Source: Zarea fungicola (taxonomy: Eukaryota; Ascomycota; Sordariomycetes; Hypocreales; Cordycipitaceae). From it: 64,000 nucleotides of DNA. The stretch spans positions 1-64,000 of the forward strand of contig FWCC01000185.1 in the NCBI GenBank assembly GCA_900169235.1, written 5' to 3'. This document shows, piece after piece, positions 48,020 through 60,884 of this stretch; within the stretch, counting starts at the first letter, position 1; each line of letters starts with the position of its first letter. The position numbers and the translations under genes were made by a program. Under the pieces are notes generated by a model that was given only the letters and a program-made list of their open reading frames with translations, was not told where the DNA came from and made no database searches.

Positions 48020-50265
48020 ATGGCTCCTCCAACCCCCGAGCAGCTCATCGCTACACTCAGCGCGCCGCCGCCTGTCGGTGCTCCTCACGCTGTCCCGATT
48101 CCCGGCTCCGAGCGTCCCAACCGCACGCCAGTTTACCGGCACTTCCTCTATCGCGACCAGCCTCTACTCACCAAGCTCGAACCCGAGGTCGAGTCCGTCC
48201 ACGACCTTTTCGAACTTGCCATTAAGAAATACTCAAACCACAAGGCCCTTGGTGTCCGCAAATGGAACCCCGTGACTCAGGAGCATGACAGCAAGTACAC
48301 ATGGATGACCTACGCCGAGATGGGCGAGCGTCGCAAGAATCTCGGTGCTGGAATTGTCGACGCTCTTGAGCAGAGCGGCTACACAAGCAGCAAGTACGGT
48401 GTTGGTATCTGGTCTGCCAACTCCCCAGAGTGGCACCTTGTCGGTACGTGCTAGCCTTCAAACATCATTGTTTGGTGTACCGCTTTACTTTACTGACTGG
48501 TTACCTCATAGACATGGCTTGCGCCAGTCAAAGCCTTTACAGTGTCTCTCTCTACGACACGCTCGGCCCCGACACTACCGAATACATCATCAACCACGCC
48601 GAGCTCCCTGTCGTTGCTTGTACGGCCAACCATCTCCCCATACTTTTCAAGCTGGCACCTCGCCTGCCGAGCCTCAAGGTCGTCATTTCTCTTGACCCGC
48701 TTAACAAGGGTGAGCACAAGGACAAGAACCCTGGCCACGTTCTCCGCGATATTGCTGCCCAGAATGGCCTCAAGTTGTACGAAATCCAGGAGCTCGAGGA
48801 GATTGGTCTTCGCAATGGCCGCTCCTTCCGTCCCCCGACCTGGGATGACATGACCACCATCAACTACACGTCCGGAACTACTGGCCCGCCCAAGGGTGTC
48901 GTCATGCACCAGGGCAATGCCGTCTCGGCCATCAACGGTGGTCGCTCCATGGGAAGCGTTAGCGCCAACGATATTCATATTTCCTATCTGCCTCTCGCCC
49001 ATATTTATGGACGTTTGATTGACCAGCTCGCCATCGTCAGCGGTGCTTCCGTAGGCTTCTTCCGCGGCGACGTTCTTGGTCTTGTTGATGATATGAAGAT
49101 CCTCAAGCCCACCTCTTTCCCCTCTGTTCCCCGTCTCTTCAACCGCTTCAATGGCGCCATCAAGGCTGCCACCGTCGAGGCCCCCGGCTTCAAGGGCGCT
49201 CTATCGCGACACGTCATTGACCTGAAGAAGGGTTACATGCGCCAACCTCCGGGCAGCACCACTAATACACATTTCTTCTATGATAGACTCTGGACGAAGA
49301 AGGTCCGCGCGGCCGTTGGCCTTGACAATGCCCGTACCATGATTAGTGGCAGTGCGCTGCTCGATCCTGATGTGCAGGAATTCCTTGGCGCCGCCTTTGG
49401 CAATGAATTCCGCCAGGGATACGGCATGACCGAGACCTATGCTGGCGCTACTGTCCAGCTCAGCCGCGACTACTCGGCTGGCAACCTTGGACCCCCTCTC
49501 CCTTGCCTGGAGCTCTGCCTCGAGTCTGTACCCGACTACAACTACAGCGTCGACGATAAGCCCAACCCCCGTGGTGAGGTGCTCATGCGTGGCCCTACCC
49601 TGTTCCAGGGCTACTACAAGAACGACGAGGAGAACAAGAAGGTTATTGAGGCCGATGGCTGGTTCCACTCGGGTGACATTGGTGAGATTGACAGCCTCGG
49701 CCGTCTCCGCATCATTGACCGCAAGAAGAACGTCCTCAAGCTCGCTCAGGGTGAGTACATTTCTCCCGAGCGTATTGAGAATGTGTATCTCGGCAGCACC
49801 AACATTCTGGCCACTGCCTATGTCCACGGTGACCCCAAGGAGTCCACCCTTGTTGCCATCTTTGGTATCGACCTGGAGAACTTTCCTCCTTTCGCCAGCA
49901 AGGCTCTTGGCAGAGATGTCCCTGCTGGTGACCGCAATGCCATCAGCGCCGCCGCCAACGAGCCCAAGGTCAAGGAGGCTGTTCTCAAGGTGCTCGACAA
50001 GATCGGCCGCCACTCCAAGTTCAACAACTGGGAGCGCGTTCGCAACGTGCATCTCGTCATTGACCCATTTACCCCCGATAATGGCCTCTTGACTCCCACG
50101 TAAGTGCCACCAATAAACTACCATGCAAAGATTCATTGTGGCTAACTCAATCATTTCAGTCTCAAGCTCAAGCGCCCGCAGGCTGCCAAGGCCTTCCGCG
50201 CCGACATTGACCGCATGTATGCCGAGGTCAATGCCCAGGAGGGACCTGTCAAGATGAAGCTTTAA
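48020..50265 (+). CDS. FAA1: Long-chain acyl-CoA synthetase
   Basis: Three exons, 48020-48443, 48512-50099 and 50160-50265, give 705 residues. Introns are short with GTACGT and GTAAGT donors. The start MAPPTPEQL follows the long leader; upstream in-frame codons are not conserved-looking. Motifs are the AMP-binding loop INYTSGTTGPPKG (about 258-270), the YLPLAHIYGR block, QGYGMTETYAG, and the DGWFHSGDIGEID/LRIIDRKKNVLKLAQGEY adenylation signature. The enzyme activates C12-C20 fatty acids to CoA thioesters for lipid synthesis, beta-oxidation or protein acylation. The C-terminus (KMKL) is not a standard SKL peroxisomal signal, so an ER, lipid-droplet or cytosolic location is more likely. Confidence 0.93.
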
Positions 50266-50510
50266 GCAGGAGATGTGTATGCAATGAAGAAAAAGCAGGG
50301 GATAGAGAGTGCCAGCTGCGCATATGTACTCTGCGGCTGTGTCATTCGTTTTGTATATTAAGCGAATATAACCAGATGTGGAATTTCGCTTCTGTTTTAT
50401 GTCTTGTGCGAAATCTAGAAATATTCTACACCTAAAATCAACGACACAAATTTAGATTGTATCTAATCTTTTGATGGAGAATTTGTGATAAAGTAGAGAA
50501 AAAGTCTTGA

Positions 50511-51279
50511 CTACAGCCAGGCTTCTCGCAGCTCACGATTGTCTGCGTGCTGGGTCTCTGCATCGGCCACAACGCACCAAAAGCGCACCCACGATTCTGT
50601 GTTGTTGGCAAGACTGATATTGTAATTAGCAATAATAAAAGGGAAAAGAAAGAAAGAAACGAAACGAAAAAGGGATATCCACATACGCATGCATCTGCCC
50701 TCGCTGGACAAGCACTTGACCCTCTGCGAGCACCGTCTCGACTGTGTCTGTGTAGCTGGCCTTGCCATCCACCACACTGAACGGTCCCTTGGGAGTTATG
50801 ATGCTTGGCGTGCCTTTGATAACGACGAGATAGTCAATTGAGACCGTGCGGTGCTATAATCTTAGTTTTTTTCTCTTCTTTTTTCTTTAGTTATTTTGCA
50901 AATTGGAACTTACAATGGGGGTGACAAAGCCAGGCGCAAGATCCAAAAAGTAGGCGTTGATGCCACCAGGCATGACGATGCCTGAGCCAGGAAGTTGGGC
51001 GGCTTGCAACCTAGAAATTTGCAAGCAAAAATTGGTACATGTTGGTCTTCAAGTTTGTTGGAATGAAATTTCATGCAAAGGCTTTACTCACGGCCCATCA
51101 TTGCTAGCTGGTATGGTCGTGCTCCCAATTACCGTTCGGCGAATGCCGCCATCAAACATTTCCTCGGGGCTAATGGTATTTTTGATCGTCGTTACTTTTG
51201 GCTCATTATGTCCGGATGCCAATGGCAGGGTGTTGAATGAGACAATCTGCACCGGGTCGGGAGGAGGCAACGCAGCCAT
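50511..51279 (-). CDS. Cupin-domain protein
   Basis: Four exons, complement of 50511-50613, 50687-50853, 50914-51010 and 51092-51279, give 184 residues, with all joins in frame. The start is the ATG at 51279 (MAALPPPDPVQ). The core has the cupin order: GGINAYFLDLAPGFVTPIHRT, then IDYLVVIKG, and later EGQVLVQRGQMHALANN and WVRFWCVV. Cupin motif 1 is reduced to a single His (IHRT) where metal-binding cupins have HxH, while motif 2 keeps QMHA, so metal binding is uncertain. Small fungal cupins of this type often accompany oxidative or secondary metabolism, but no cluster is visible. It lies tail-to-tail with the acyl-CoA synthetase, 245 bp apart. Confidence 0.8.
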
Positions 51280-52140
51280 GCTTGCTTTATGCTGATAGTT
51301 GTAAAGTCTGGATGCGGATATATATGGGCTCTCTTTCTTGAAAGAAAACTGCAAAGAGAAGTAATCTAGGCAATTACTATTAGAAAACCTATGCTATATT
51401 TAGTTCCTGATATTGGGCGAAAAGTCTCCCTTTTTATATTGCTGCACTGCTGCTTGTTGCTTTGTAATGCTATATATCCACGGACCGAATGTGTTCGCCT
51501 GCGAGCCTCGCTTAGAAAGAAAGAGGCTTATCCCTCCGGTATTGCTTTAACCCAATTATTATATACATCTCACTCAGGCCGAGTTTCTTATATATCGGCC
51601 GAAATTTCAAATCCTGCTCCACCTTGTTGACCATGAACTCACATTTGTAAGCCAGTCTCAGAGGCTGCCACACCCCCTTCGTTCATGATACCGCACTAGA
51701 TTGGGGCCAAGGTCTCAGCTTCTACTACAGGCCAATGATGGACATTCTTGGCAGTGGACATCGTTCCCTCTATTCAACTCATACTGGGTTAGGTATTTAG
51801 CAGCGACGAAAGAAACCCTTCTTGAGCATTCCAATACTTGTTGTTGCTCCCCCCGCTTTACCCCAGTCTTCAAAAAGGCGCCACAATGCTTCTCGATAAC
51901 GAAACAGGTTGGCGAGGCGGAGAACTTTTGGTTTCCCACTCTCACTAGTTTTATCAATCAAGCAGTTGCACTAGTTATCGAAACATCGTCATTCATCTCC
52001 CCGCCACCTCTGTACTTTCTCGTCCGTGTGTTTTTCCTTTTACCCATTGTTACCAATTACCTAGATCACCCCATTTTTGTCACCGCATCCACATTGTTAG
52101 CACCATTTTGCGACGACAAAAAAAATAAAGCCACTGCGCG
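51280..52140. promoter_or_regulatory. Bidirectional promoter region, cupin / sugar dehydrogenase-like genes
   Basis: These 861 bp separate two divergent starts, so the genes could be co-regulated. No known binding motif was recognised and no other gene is supported. Confidence 0.4.
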
Positions 52141-53768
52141 ATGATGCTTCTCCAGAGCCTCGTCGTCGCTGTGGGCGTAGTTGCGCAAACGGCCGCGGGC
52201 TCAGCCTGTCCCGGCCCGGCTTCAGCGTCCAATCCACAGACTGCGGATGGCGTCACCTTTAAGGTCTTATTAAACGACCTTGGCAGGCCACGCGGCGTAG
52301 TTTTGGATTCGGAAAGCAACCTCCTCATCGTCGAGGCCAATGGCCATGGCGTACGACGGGTCGTCCTCGACGGCGCGGATGGCATGGATCTTTGCGTGTC
52401 GTCCAGTTCACAGCTCATTTCGGAAAAGACGGTAACGTTTTCCCTTGCCACTTGTCGTGAACCAGAATTGAATTGATTGACGTGGGCTAACTGTCGCAAG
52501 CTCAACCATGGCATTGCCTTGTCTGGCGACGGCAAGACGCTTTTTGTGTCATCGTCTACCGACGTTTGGGCATACCCATATGATGCCTCCAAAGGCTCCG
52601 TGGGTGCTGGAAAGAACATCATCACGGGCATGAAGCAGGGCGGTCACGTCAGCCGCACGCTGCTGGTCCCCCGACACAATCCAGAGCTGCTGCTCGTGTC
52701 GCGCGGATCGGACGGCAACATTGACGTGCCCACAAGCGACATCACCTCGGGCCGCAGCCAGCTTCGCACATTTAAAATTGCAGATCTTGTCCAGGACGGC
52801 GCCGAGGCGGTCCAATACACGAGTGGTGCCGTGCTCGGCTGGGGCCTGCGAAACAGCGTTGGCGTAGCTGATGATCCAACCAACGGCAATATCGTAAGTC
52901 ATCCCCCGGACGTGCACCGTTCAAAAAGAAAAGAAGAAAAAAAAAAGTTCTGTATTTTCAGCATATACTAACATTATCATTTTACAGTGGACGGTTGAAA
53001 ATTCCATCGACAACATGAAGCGCTTAAGTGAGGACATTCACAACTCCAACCCCGGTGAGGAGCTCAACTTTCACGGGCAGCCCAACGACACCGCGGGCCC
53101 GCAGTACGGCCGCAACTACGGCTACCCGGGCTGCGTGGCCATTTACGACCCAAGCAACGTCCGCGACTTTACCGCCGAGGGAGGGCCCAAGGTCGGCCTG
53201 CAGATGAAGGGCGACCATCTGTCCGACTACACGGACGACTGGTGCCGCGAAAACGCCACGGCGCCGCGCATCACGTTTGGCTCCCACCTGGCACCGCTGG
53301 ATATTCGCTTCCTCAGCGATGGCAGTGCTGCACTGATTTCCTTTCACGGAAGCTGGTACGTTTTGCCCAACATCCCAGGCGGAGATTTGAAGTCTTCTAT
53401 AAAGGTCCAACCTACTAACAAAAAAACCAAGGAACCGTCAACCTCCGGACGGATACAGGCTCAGCCGCGTCTCGTTTGTCAATGGGCAGCCCGCCGCCAA
53501 GGCCGACGCCGACGACGTCGAGGAGAAGCTCATGTGGAACGCCGATGACGCCAGGTGCCCGTCAGAATGCTTCCGTCCCGTCGGTCTGGCGCTGGACGGC
53601 AAGGGCCGCACCTTTATGACGAGCGACCGCTCGGGCGAGCTGTACGTCATCTCTGGCACGAACAATGCCGGGCAAACGACGAAACCCAACGGCGGAGACG
53701 TCGAGTCTGGTGCTGAACGACGCTTGATTCTGCAGTTTGGTAAATGGGCGTCATGGGGATGGCCATGA
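52141..53768 (+). CDS. Secreted glucose/sorbosone dehydrogenase-like protein
   Basis: Four exons, 52141-52431, 52501-52893, 52988-53355 and 53432-53768, give 462 residues. The last intron (GTACGT to ACCAAG) is confirmed by the join SFHGSW-NRQPPDGYRLSRV. A signal peptide covers about residues 1-20 (MMLLQSLVVAVGVVAQTAAG). The rest fits the six-bladed propeller of the glucose/sorbosone dehydrogenase family: LNDLGRPRGVVLDSESNLLIVE, LNHGIALSGDGKTLFVSS, GHVSRTLLV, GWGLRNSVGVADDP, DIRFLSDGSAALISFHGSW and RPVGLALDGKGRTFMTSD. Relatives are PQQ-dependent, oxidise sugars outside the cell, and can supply electrons to other secreted oxidases. Substrate and cofactor use are not decided by the sequence. Confidence 0.85.
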
Positions 53769-55464
53769 TTGATGTCAAGGTCTGAGGATGGGTTGCCGCA
53801 TCGATTTGATCATGGTTGCACGATACAATGAGTCGTGGTTTTGCTGTGTTTGAAGGCCCAAAGGACTTTGCAGCGGTGCAATTACTTCGGATCTCTTCTT
53901 TTTGTGCACGTTTAAAACGTATTATTTCGCTGTAAATTGACTTTGTGAGATGCCATTAACAGTGGCATTTTTCTTTACTCTACGTGCCCAGCGTAGAATT
54001 GTGGTAAAGAAACACTGATTGAATTTAGGCCAAACGTTTTAGGTTGATAACTGACTTAATAGAGTAGATGCAAACGCGTATTCCTCCGCATAATAATAAA
54101 ATTGTGCTGATTCTGCCTTCATCTATTTACTCAGCTATCAGGCATCCACGATTCACTTAAAATTATAATTCTTTTTTTTTTAAAAAAAATCAAAAAATCC
54201 AGAGAGTAGCAGTTCTAATGCCCGGAAGAGCACTAACAGCTGCTGGCTACCTAGTAGCCAACGCTAGCAAACACGCGAACAGTTGCGGCCCTGTGTTTAG
54301 GCAACTCAGCTGCGCAAAGTTTGGTTATAGCTAGATACCGCGCATAGAGCTCCTATCGTCCAGTTGAGAAATTACTCATCATCTGCAACTGCCTGCGAGT
54401 CTAATATCACCGCCCCTTGGTATCAAACAGCAGACTGATAGGGACTAAGTTTCAATAAAAGTGGTCATTGGAGCCGCCTACAGCAGCCAGGTGAGAAAGT
54501 GGCAGTCGTTAAACAAAAGCATAAAATTAAGGGGTAAAAGAAGGTTCTAAAAGCTTTGGTTTGATTTAAATTGGCAACTTAAACACTTTGTTATAAAGTT
54601 TTCTACTGAGGACAGCTCCGGAAACCCTTTCGGATCCTGTTTGGTTGCTAGGGCATTTTCACTCTGAAGAGAAACGAGGCACTACAAACGCTTGGCCGCG
54701 AGTCGTGCTGCGCTTCTCGCAACCGCGGGGCACTCGCACGCGATTTCAGTTTTCAGGTTAAGATTCAATGTGATGATCAATTTTCAGCTGATTTGGGGCC
54801 GTTTCTCGACGTTACAAATGCCAAAGGCATTGGCACTTCGTTTGGATTTGTAAAGGCTCCACGTCAATAATTAAAACTAAAATATTATAAGAGCCTTAGA
54901 ATAGCTTAAATTATTTTTAAAAATATTAAAAAAATCAACTTATAAAAGTGTCAAGGTATAATATTAATTACGTGATTATCTGACTTTTCTAAAGCTTATT
55001 TATCTATTAAAACAATTTGTGTAGTTTCTTTTTCATTTATTTGTTTTCTTAAGGAGGCTCTAAGGATCCTAATATTGATTTATACTTAAACATAGAAGTG
55101 GGTCCGAGGCATGAAGCACTAGCCTACCCTATAGCTATGGGTGACTAAGCGCTAGTATTTCATACTGAGTAACCTTCGCCCCTCTTCATCCTTAAAGCTC
55201 TAAGGTGACCAGACAACGGATAACCAGACAGACAATCACTCGCCATTGCACATAAATCAGTATTCTGGTATCAAAAAGACGCGACATAAGCCAGGCTGAA
55301 CGCGTTCGTCTCTAATTTATCATCTCTCGACGATAAAAGCCACCCGTCCTAGCCTTCCGTGCCATCCCCTGGATGCCCTTTATCCCGGTGGGCATGGACG
55401 CGCCACGCGCAAACAACAGAGTTTCGATATAAAGTCACAAAAAGACATCCTGGCTTTGGCTCAA
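53769..55464. other. Intergenic with AT-rich core
   Basis: About 1.7 kb without a supported gene. It contains the AT-rich island at 54840-55080 and, at its right end, the promoter of the WD40 gene. Confidence 0.5.
54840..55080. repeat. AT-rich island, RIP-like
   Basis: About 240 bp dominated by A and T with frequent TA steps (AAAATATTATAAGAGC, TTTTTAAAAATATTAAAAAAA), bounded by normal-composition DNA. The original element is not recognisable. Confidence 0.5.
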
Positions 55465-58400
55465 ATGAATGCTGGCACCACTAGTCAAGAGCTAGTGTTC
55501 AAGAATGGGCATGTTAACAAAGGCCGCCTTTCTCTAATGGGAGCACACACAAGCGCGGCAGACTCGGGCAGCCCCATGCCTAGGATCACGGTGGACTTGA
55601 CAGAAGAGTCGGATGAGGAACCACCAACAAAGAGACAGAGGCTGAATGCATCAGCCAGGAACAGAGCCAACTCTCAATCTCGCAGGGAGACTCTAAAGGC
55701 AAGACTGCGCTCACAGATACTTCCGCATATCATTCGTGCTGTTTATGAGTTGCCTGCTGGCGAGCTGAAACACGATGCTATTGCAGTCCAGGTACCATGG
55801 CCCTTGGTTTTTTTTGTTTCATTTTTGTTTCATTTTTGTTTGGTTACTTTGTTTCTCTTTTGTGAACCCATACGATGATTTATAGTGCATACGAACTAAT
55901 TCATGACTTTTAGGCTGCTTCTATATTGGCTAGGGACCCCGAGTTTCAATCTCAGCTGAGTGAAAACAGTGTTCCACTGACAGCGGATGAGACAGCAGCT
56001 CATGCACGACGAGCTGCGAGTGTGGTTCACTCACTTTCCCTTTTACCTGTCAGTTCCCCCACCACAATAATAACCTTTTTACTTTACTTTTTATTTTACC
56101 CTTTTTATTAAACACTTTCTATTGCGCAGGAATACCGCATTGAAAACAAACAAGACCACGCACCTTTGGTTATCAAGGAGGAGAAGCTTGCATCAGTGGT
56201 GATAGAGACTGTCCCTGCCTTTCCTTCAGCACCGCCGCAACTCGAAACGCCATCAGCGCCCAAGGAAACAGGCAGGCGATTGCGTAAACCTTACAAGGCA
56301 CGAGTGAAGAAGGGGCCACAAACACAACCGGTGAGGCAATGGATGCAGCTGAAAAGTCGCCCGTACTTGTCGGCCGCGGATCGTGAGGCTGTTCAAAATG
56401 GGTCCCGGTTCCTGCGGGCAAAACCTGCAACACTTGGCGAAGGTCCAGCGGTATTCCATGTTGATTTTACAGCGGCCGAGGTGGCCCAAATCATAAACCA
56501 TGTGGCACCTTTTCTCCCTGTTGAGCCCCCGCGTACCATTCTTGCGCTGAAACAGCTGTGTGACTTGCCCATTTCGACGCTCGTGGAAGGCAAGCTATCG
56601 GGCCGCACAGAACAAGACGTTCGGAACTTTTGCTCAGATGTACTCGCCGACAAGGCTGCGGATCTTCAAGACGCCAAAATTTTGTCACTGAGTAGAAAGG
56701 ACACGGCCTTGGATAAAGCGCATCACCGTGCGGCGCGCGTCTCATCGTTGCTCTTCGCCCGTGAGCTCGCAGGCAGCGCCGCCGGCATGGGCCACATGCG
56801 GCACTATGTCAACTTCCAGGCCAGCTTGAAGCAGTCCCATGAGGACGCCATGAGACTCACCGCCGAGTTTACAAACTGCGCCGGCGATGTTTCAACTATG
56901 ACTTGGATCCCGGACCAGAACATACTCTGCGGCACGACGGCGCACTCGGATGCGCACAACCAACAATACAACAAGCCTGGAAATTTACTCCTTTGCTCTA
57001 CATCCCTTGGAGTTTTGCGCGCTTTCCCAGATCATCGCATACCGCGACCCATTGTATCCAAGGGAGAAAATTCGTTGGCTGCGATGCGCCAGAGCCAGGA
57101 TCCTTGGATCTACTCGTCCGTGGTGTCATCGGACTACGATGCCATAAACGGCTTTGCATATACGTCAAGCTTTGACAAAACGATCAAGGCATGGAAGATT
57201 GACAAGAATGGCGGCTCGATGGAAGCCGTGGCGACGTTTCAGCTTGACGGCAATGTCAACTTCGTGGTAGCTGCGAAGGATGGTTCCGGGCGTGTAGCGG
57301 CGGCCGCAGATGCCACTTCAGAAGCGATCCGCATATACACCATGGACCCGGATAATATGGTTCAGAGCTCATACTACACGATATCCTGCACGCGGAATGA
57401 CGCTCACGGCTCTGACAAATGGGCGTATTTCCCCGCCACGGTGCAATGGGGCATCGCACCCGGCACGCAGCATCTCCTTCTCGTCGGCTACTCCCCCCGT
57501 AGCTTCAGCAACGACGAGCAGGATATCCCTGCCGAGAAGCTCAACACGGGAGAAATCATGCTCTGGGACGCACTCAACCGCTGCCAGGTCCCCGTCCTCA
57601 CCGCCACGACGGCCAACGTCTTCGAGGTAGCCTGGCACCCGACCGTCTGCGGCTTCGTGGTCGGCACCTCGCCCTGCGGTCTCAAGGTCGACCAGGGCGT
57701 GCGCACGCAAATACACGTCTTTAGGCAGGACTGGGCGCAGCACCCCGATGGCGCCTACAGCGAGTACCAAAAGCTCGACTGCTTCGCCTCGGACATTAAC
57801 GAGGTGACGATTCATCCCAACTCGCCGCAGAGCTCCTACATCACCGCTGCATGCACCGACGGCAAGGTGTACGTGTGGGACATGGCGCAGGGGGACAAGC
57901 CGATCCACGTCCTCCGGCACGGCGAGCCGATTGACGAGGTGGGAGATATGCGACCCGAAGACAGGGAGCGCGAGGATACGGGCGTCAAATTCACTGCGTG
58001 GGGCAACGGGCTCGACCGGCTGTACACGGGGTCGAGTGACGGCGTGGTCAAGGTGTGGAACGTTCGCAACAGGCGTAAGCCGTTTGTGCGGGATCTGCTG
58101 CGCGCCCCGGGACCGATCTCGTGCGGGAGCTTCTCGCCGGACAAGGGCCGCCTGGCGGTTGGCGACGCCACGGGCCGGCTGTTTCTGTTTTCAGTGTCTC
58201 CAGACGACGAAGACGAGGCGCTCGAGGAGGACGAGGACGGGGAGCAGTATAATAATAATAATAACAATGAGAAGAATGCGGCGCTGCTGTCGCTGCCACC
58301 CGGCGACCCCAACGGACGGCGCATCACACGGCGGCGACCCAAGCCATTTACGCCACACCCGGAACCTCCACCGCCGCCACCGCCGCCGTCCATGTCATTA

Positions 58401-59003
58401 CGGGATGACCCTGATGGAATAATGATGGTCAATCTAGCTGACCAGGAGGTGGTGGAGGAAGAGGAGGAGGAGGATGCCAACCTCGACGCGGCGACGTACG
58501 CGCGCCGCAAGTTCCTCGACACGCAGCAGCTCACCATCCACGGCAACCCCGTCATCGGCGCCGTCCAGGGACCAATGTACGCGGCGACGGGCCTCTTCCT
58601 GCGCGACGCCCACCTCGACGACGACCCGGCCCTGCCGCTCGTGACCAGGTACGAGCGCCTGCAGCAGGCCAGCCGGCATAGCGTGCCCGGCAGCGGCGGC
58701 AGCGGCAGCGAGCCGCCGCGGCGCCGACGCCGCTCGATGCACCGCCTCAAGGACCAGCAGGCGCCGCACCTCGACCCGGACGACCCGGCGACGGCGGCGC
58801 AGCACGCGGCCAACCTGGCGCGGGAGCTCAACTTGGCCGTGCTGCGGGACTCGGACCTGCAGGAACTGATCCGCGCAGGTGCGCTGCTGGACATTGGCCG
58901 GGAGGGCGAGGAGGGCGAGGATTGGGGGTTTGTCTATGAAGACGGTGCACCAGCGGGCGACGATGAAGAAGAAGAAGGTGAAGAAGGAGGAGGAGGAGAA
59001 TAA
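55465..59003 (+). CDS. Large nuclear WD40-repeat protein with SUMO-interaction-like motif
   Basis: Three exons, 55465-55791, 55914-56048 and 56130-59003, give 1111 residues. The second intron has a less common GTCAGT donor, but the frame requires it. Residues 41-52 (ITVDLTEESDEE) match a SUMO-interaction motif with its acidic tail, followed by a basic nuclear-signal-like KRQR. WD-type repeats lie in the centre (SFDKTIKAWKID, DGKVYVWDMA, DGVVKVWNVR), together about residues 390-820. The C-terminal third is low-complexity: poly-Asn, poly-Pro and long acidic runs (EEEEEEDANLD, EEEEGEEGGGGE). The family appears fungal and uncharacterised. A scaffold in chromatin or SUMO-dependent ubiquitylation is inferred only from the motif. 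Confidence 0.8.
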
Positions 59004-59776
59004 GATGATTATGATGATGATACAAAAATAACCTAAACCCTGAACAAGTAACGTACAACAAGCGGGTGGTGGGTTACATGTACAATTACATATTTTGCCA
59101 ACCGCTATATTATATCTGTATGTATTTTCTTGAGGGAAGGTGGGAATTTCTTTCTGAAAAGACTTTCCCCAACGTACATTTTTTCATGTATGCAGAGCAG
59201 AAAAACCACTACATATCAACTTGACTAGACGGAAATTGCCAACATGTGAGGTCATGGCCCTACAATTAAGCTCACTTTAGCACAATGTTATCTGTACAGT
59301 TACTTTTCCAACTTTTTCCTTTTTTTTCTTTTTTTTCTAAGAGCTCTAAACCTCTCATGTCCATGTATTCTTCTCGTTCTGCATGTGTGCCCCCTTGACA
59401 GATTCAAAACCCAAGTTAAATTTTGTATACATTGTAGCGAGAAACAGAAAAAAAAACGACAGAAAAAGCCGGCAACTGTTGAATATACACTGCTTTCTCG
59501 ATTCTATTCCCTGTCCGTCATTAATTGTTCCGCAACATAGCTCTATAGTCGATATCTTTGGTAAAGAAAATGAAAAGTTCTCGCCCTTGCAAGGGAAAAA
59601 AGCAAAGAAATGTAGCTGCAGTTTTCTGCGAAGACAAGATTGCAATCGCGTGTTGGAAGCTAATGGAATCGTCATCGTCAAAAGGTCGAAATTAAGTTAC
59701 GTTGTGAACTGCCGAGTCCTCAAGGTTCCAACATTCGAAGGCATTAAAAAAAAAAAAGAGGAAAAATTAACGCCGA
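59004..59776. other. Convergent 3' intergenic
   Basis: AT-rich 770 bp between convergent genes with A- and T-runs. A 136-codon frame at 59383-59793 overlaps the YHM2 terminus and looks non-coding. Confidence 0.5.
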
Positions 59777-60884
59777 TTAATGCTTTCCGGTAGGGGCGTC
59801 GCCGGTGAGCTTCTCGACATATGTCTTGGCACTGTAGAGAAATGAATAGTTAGCTAGGCTAGTTGCTTCATGTGGTGGAGTTGTGTGTGGGGAGAAGGGG
59901 ATTCTTACATGTCACCAAAGGCAACCATGCAGACAGTCTGCCAGATGCTAAGACCAATGCGGGGGGTAACACCACGGTAAAGGCCAGCAAGACCGTTGGA
60001 GTTGTAGATGTAGCGGAAGGTGTTGCCGACAGTCATCTTCTTGGGGCGGTTGGGGTCCTCCGTCTTGGACTGCATCTCGACGCGGATAACCTCAATGGGC
60101 TGGTTCCAGGCAGAGAGACCACCACCAATGGCAGAGGCGATAATCTTCTCGCCAGCGCTGAGCTTTTCCTTTTCACCCTTGCCGGTGGCGCTGCGGATAC
60201 CGCCCTCGGCGAGACGGCTGAGACCGAAGCGGGAGCCCCAGTTGGTCATCTGGCGAATGGCGACGGCGTTGACACCCTTGTTGATGCCGCGGATGCCCTC
60301 CTTGCGGTAAATGTCCATGAAGGTGGCAAAGGTGGACTGGGGGGCGACACCGGTGGCAGCCATCTTGTGCTTGGTAATCTCGACCGTCTTCATGCAGGTG
60401 CAGAAGCCCATGGTGGCATAGGCCTGGGCAACACCACCCGTCATGCCACCGAGGATGCCGCCACCGAATTCGGAGGCACCAGCGGCGCGGGCATAGTATT
60501 CGGCCTCGGACGCGACGAAGAGAAGGACAGCGCCCTTGGTGGAGGCTTCGATCCAGGCCCAGGGGATGAGACCCTGGTAGACTGTAGACGGCAAGGGGTT
60601 AGATGGATGATGGGTGATGGGGGAGCTGGGTCAATTGGGGTGGTGGGATTGCAAAGAAAAGACTTACAGCCGAGAACACCACCTCGAGACCAGATGCGTC
60701 CCAAGGCCGCAGCAAAGCCATCACCACGGTTGGCGGCCATGGTGGTCTTTGTGACCTCGAGAGGCTGGCCAAGGGTGGTGACCTCAAACATGTTGAGACC
60801 GGCGCCGAGGAGCAAGTTGGAGAACTTGACGGGCTTCTTCTCCAATGTGTCGCCTGAAGAGGCGGACTGTGCGACGGCGACCAT
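59777..60884 (-). CDS. YHM2: Mitochondrial citrate/oxoglutarate carrier Yhm2
   Basis: Three exons, complement of 59777-59831, 59909-60581 and 60668-60884, give 314 residues. Joins are GVLG-FYQGLIPW and AFGDI-AKTYVEK. The protein is a six-helix mitochondrial carrier. The first and third repeats show the carrier motif as [10 protein letters not shown] and [10 protein letters not shown]. Yhm2-specific blocks are [35 protein letters not shown] and [16 protein letters not shown]. Yhm2 exchanges citrate and 2-oxoglutarate across the inner mitochondrial membrane, supplying cytosolic NADPH. The yeast protein is also associated with mitochondrial DNA. Length is normal. Confidence 0.93.

Noticed and set aside
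49201..50154. 317-codon frame antisense to the acyl-CoA synthetase
   Set aside because: Codon-bias shadow of the real gene.
57836..58894. 352-codon Ser/Arg-rich frame antisense to the WD40 gene
   Set aside because: Low-complexity shadow of GC-rich and acidic-repeat coding sequence.
59383..59793. 136-codon frame in the convergent region between the WD40 and YHM2 genes
   Set aside because: Lies in AT-rich 3' sequence and overlaps the YHM2 end; Lys-rich tail comes from an A-run.
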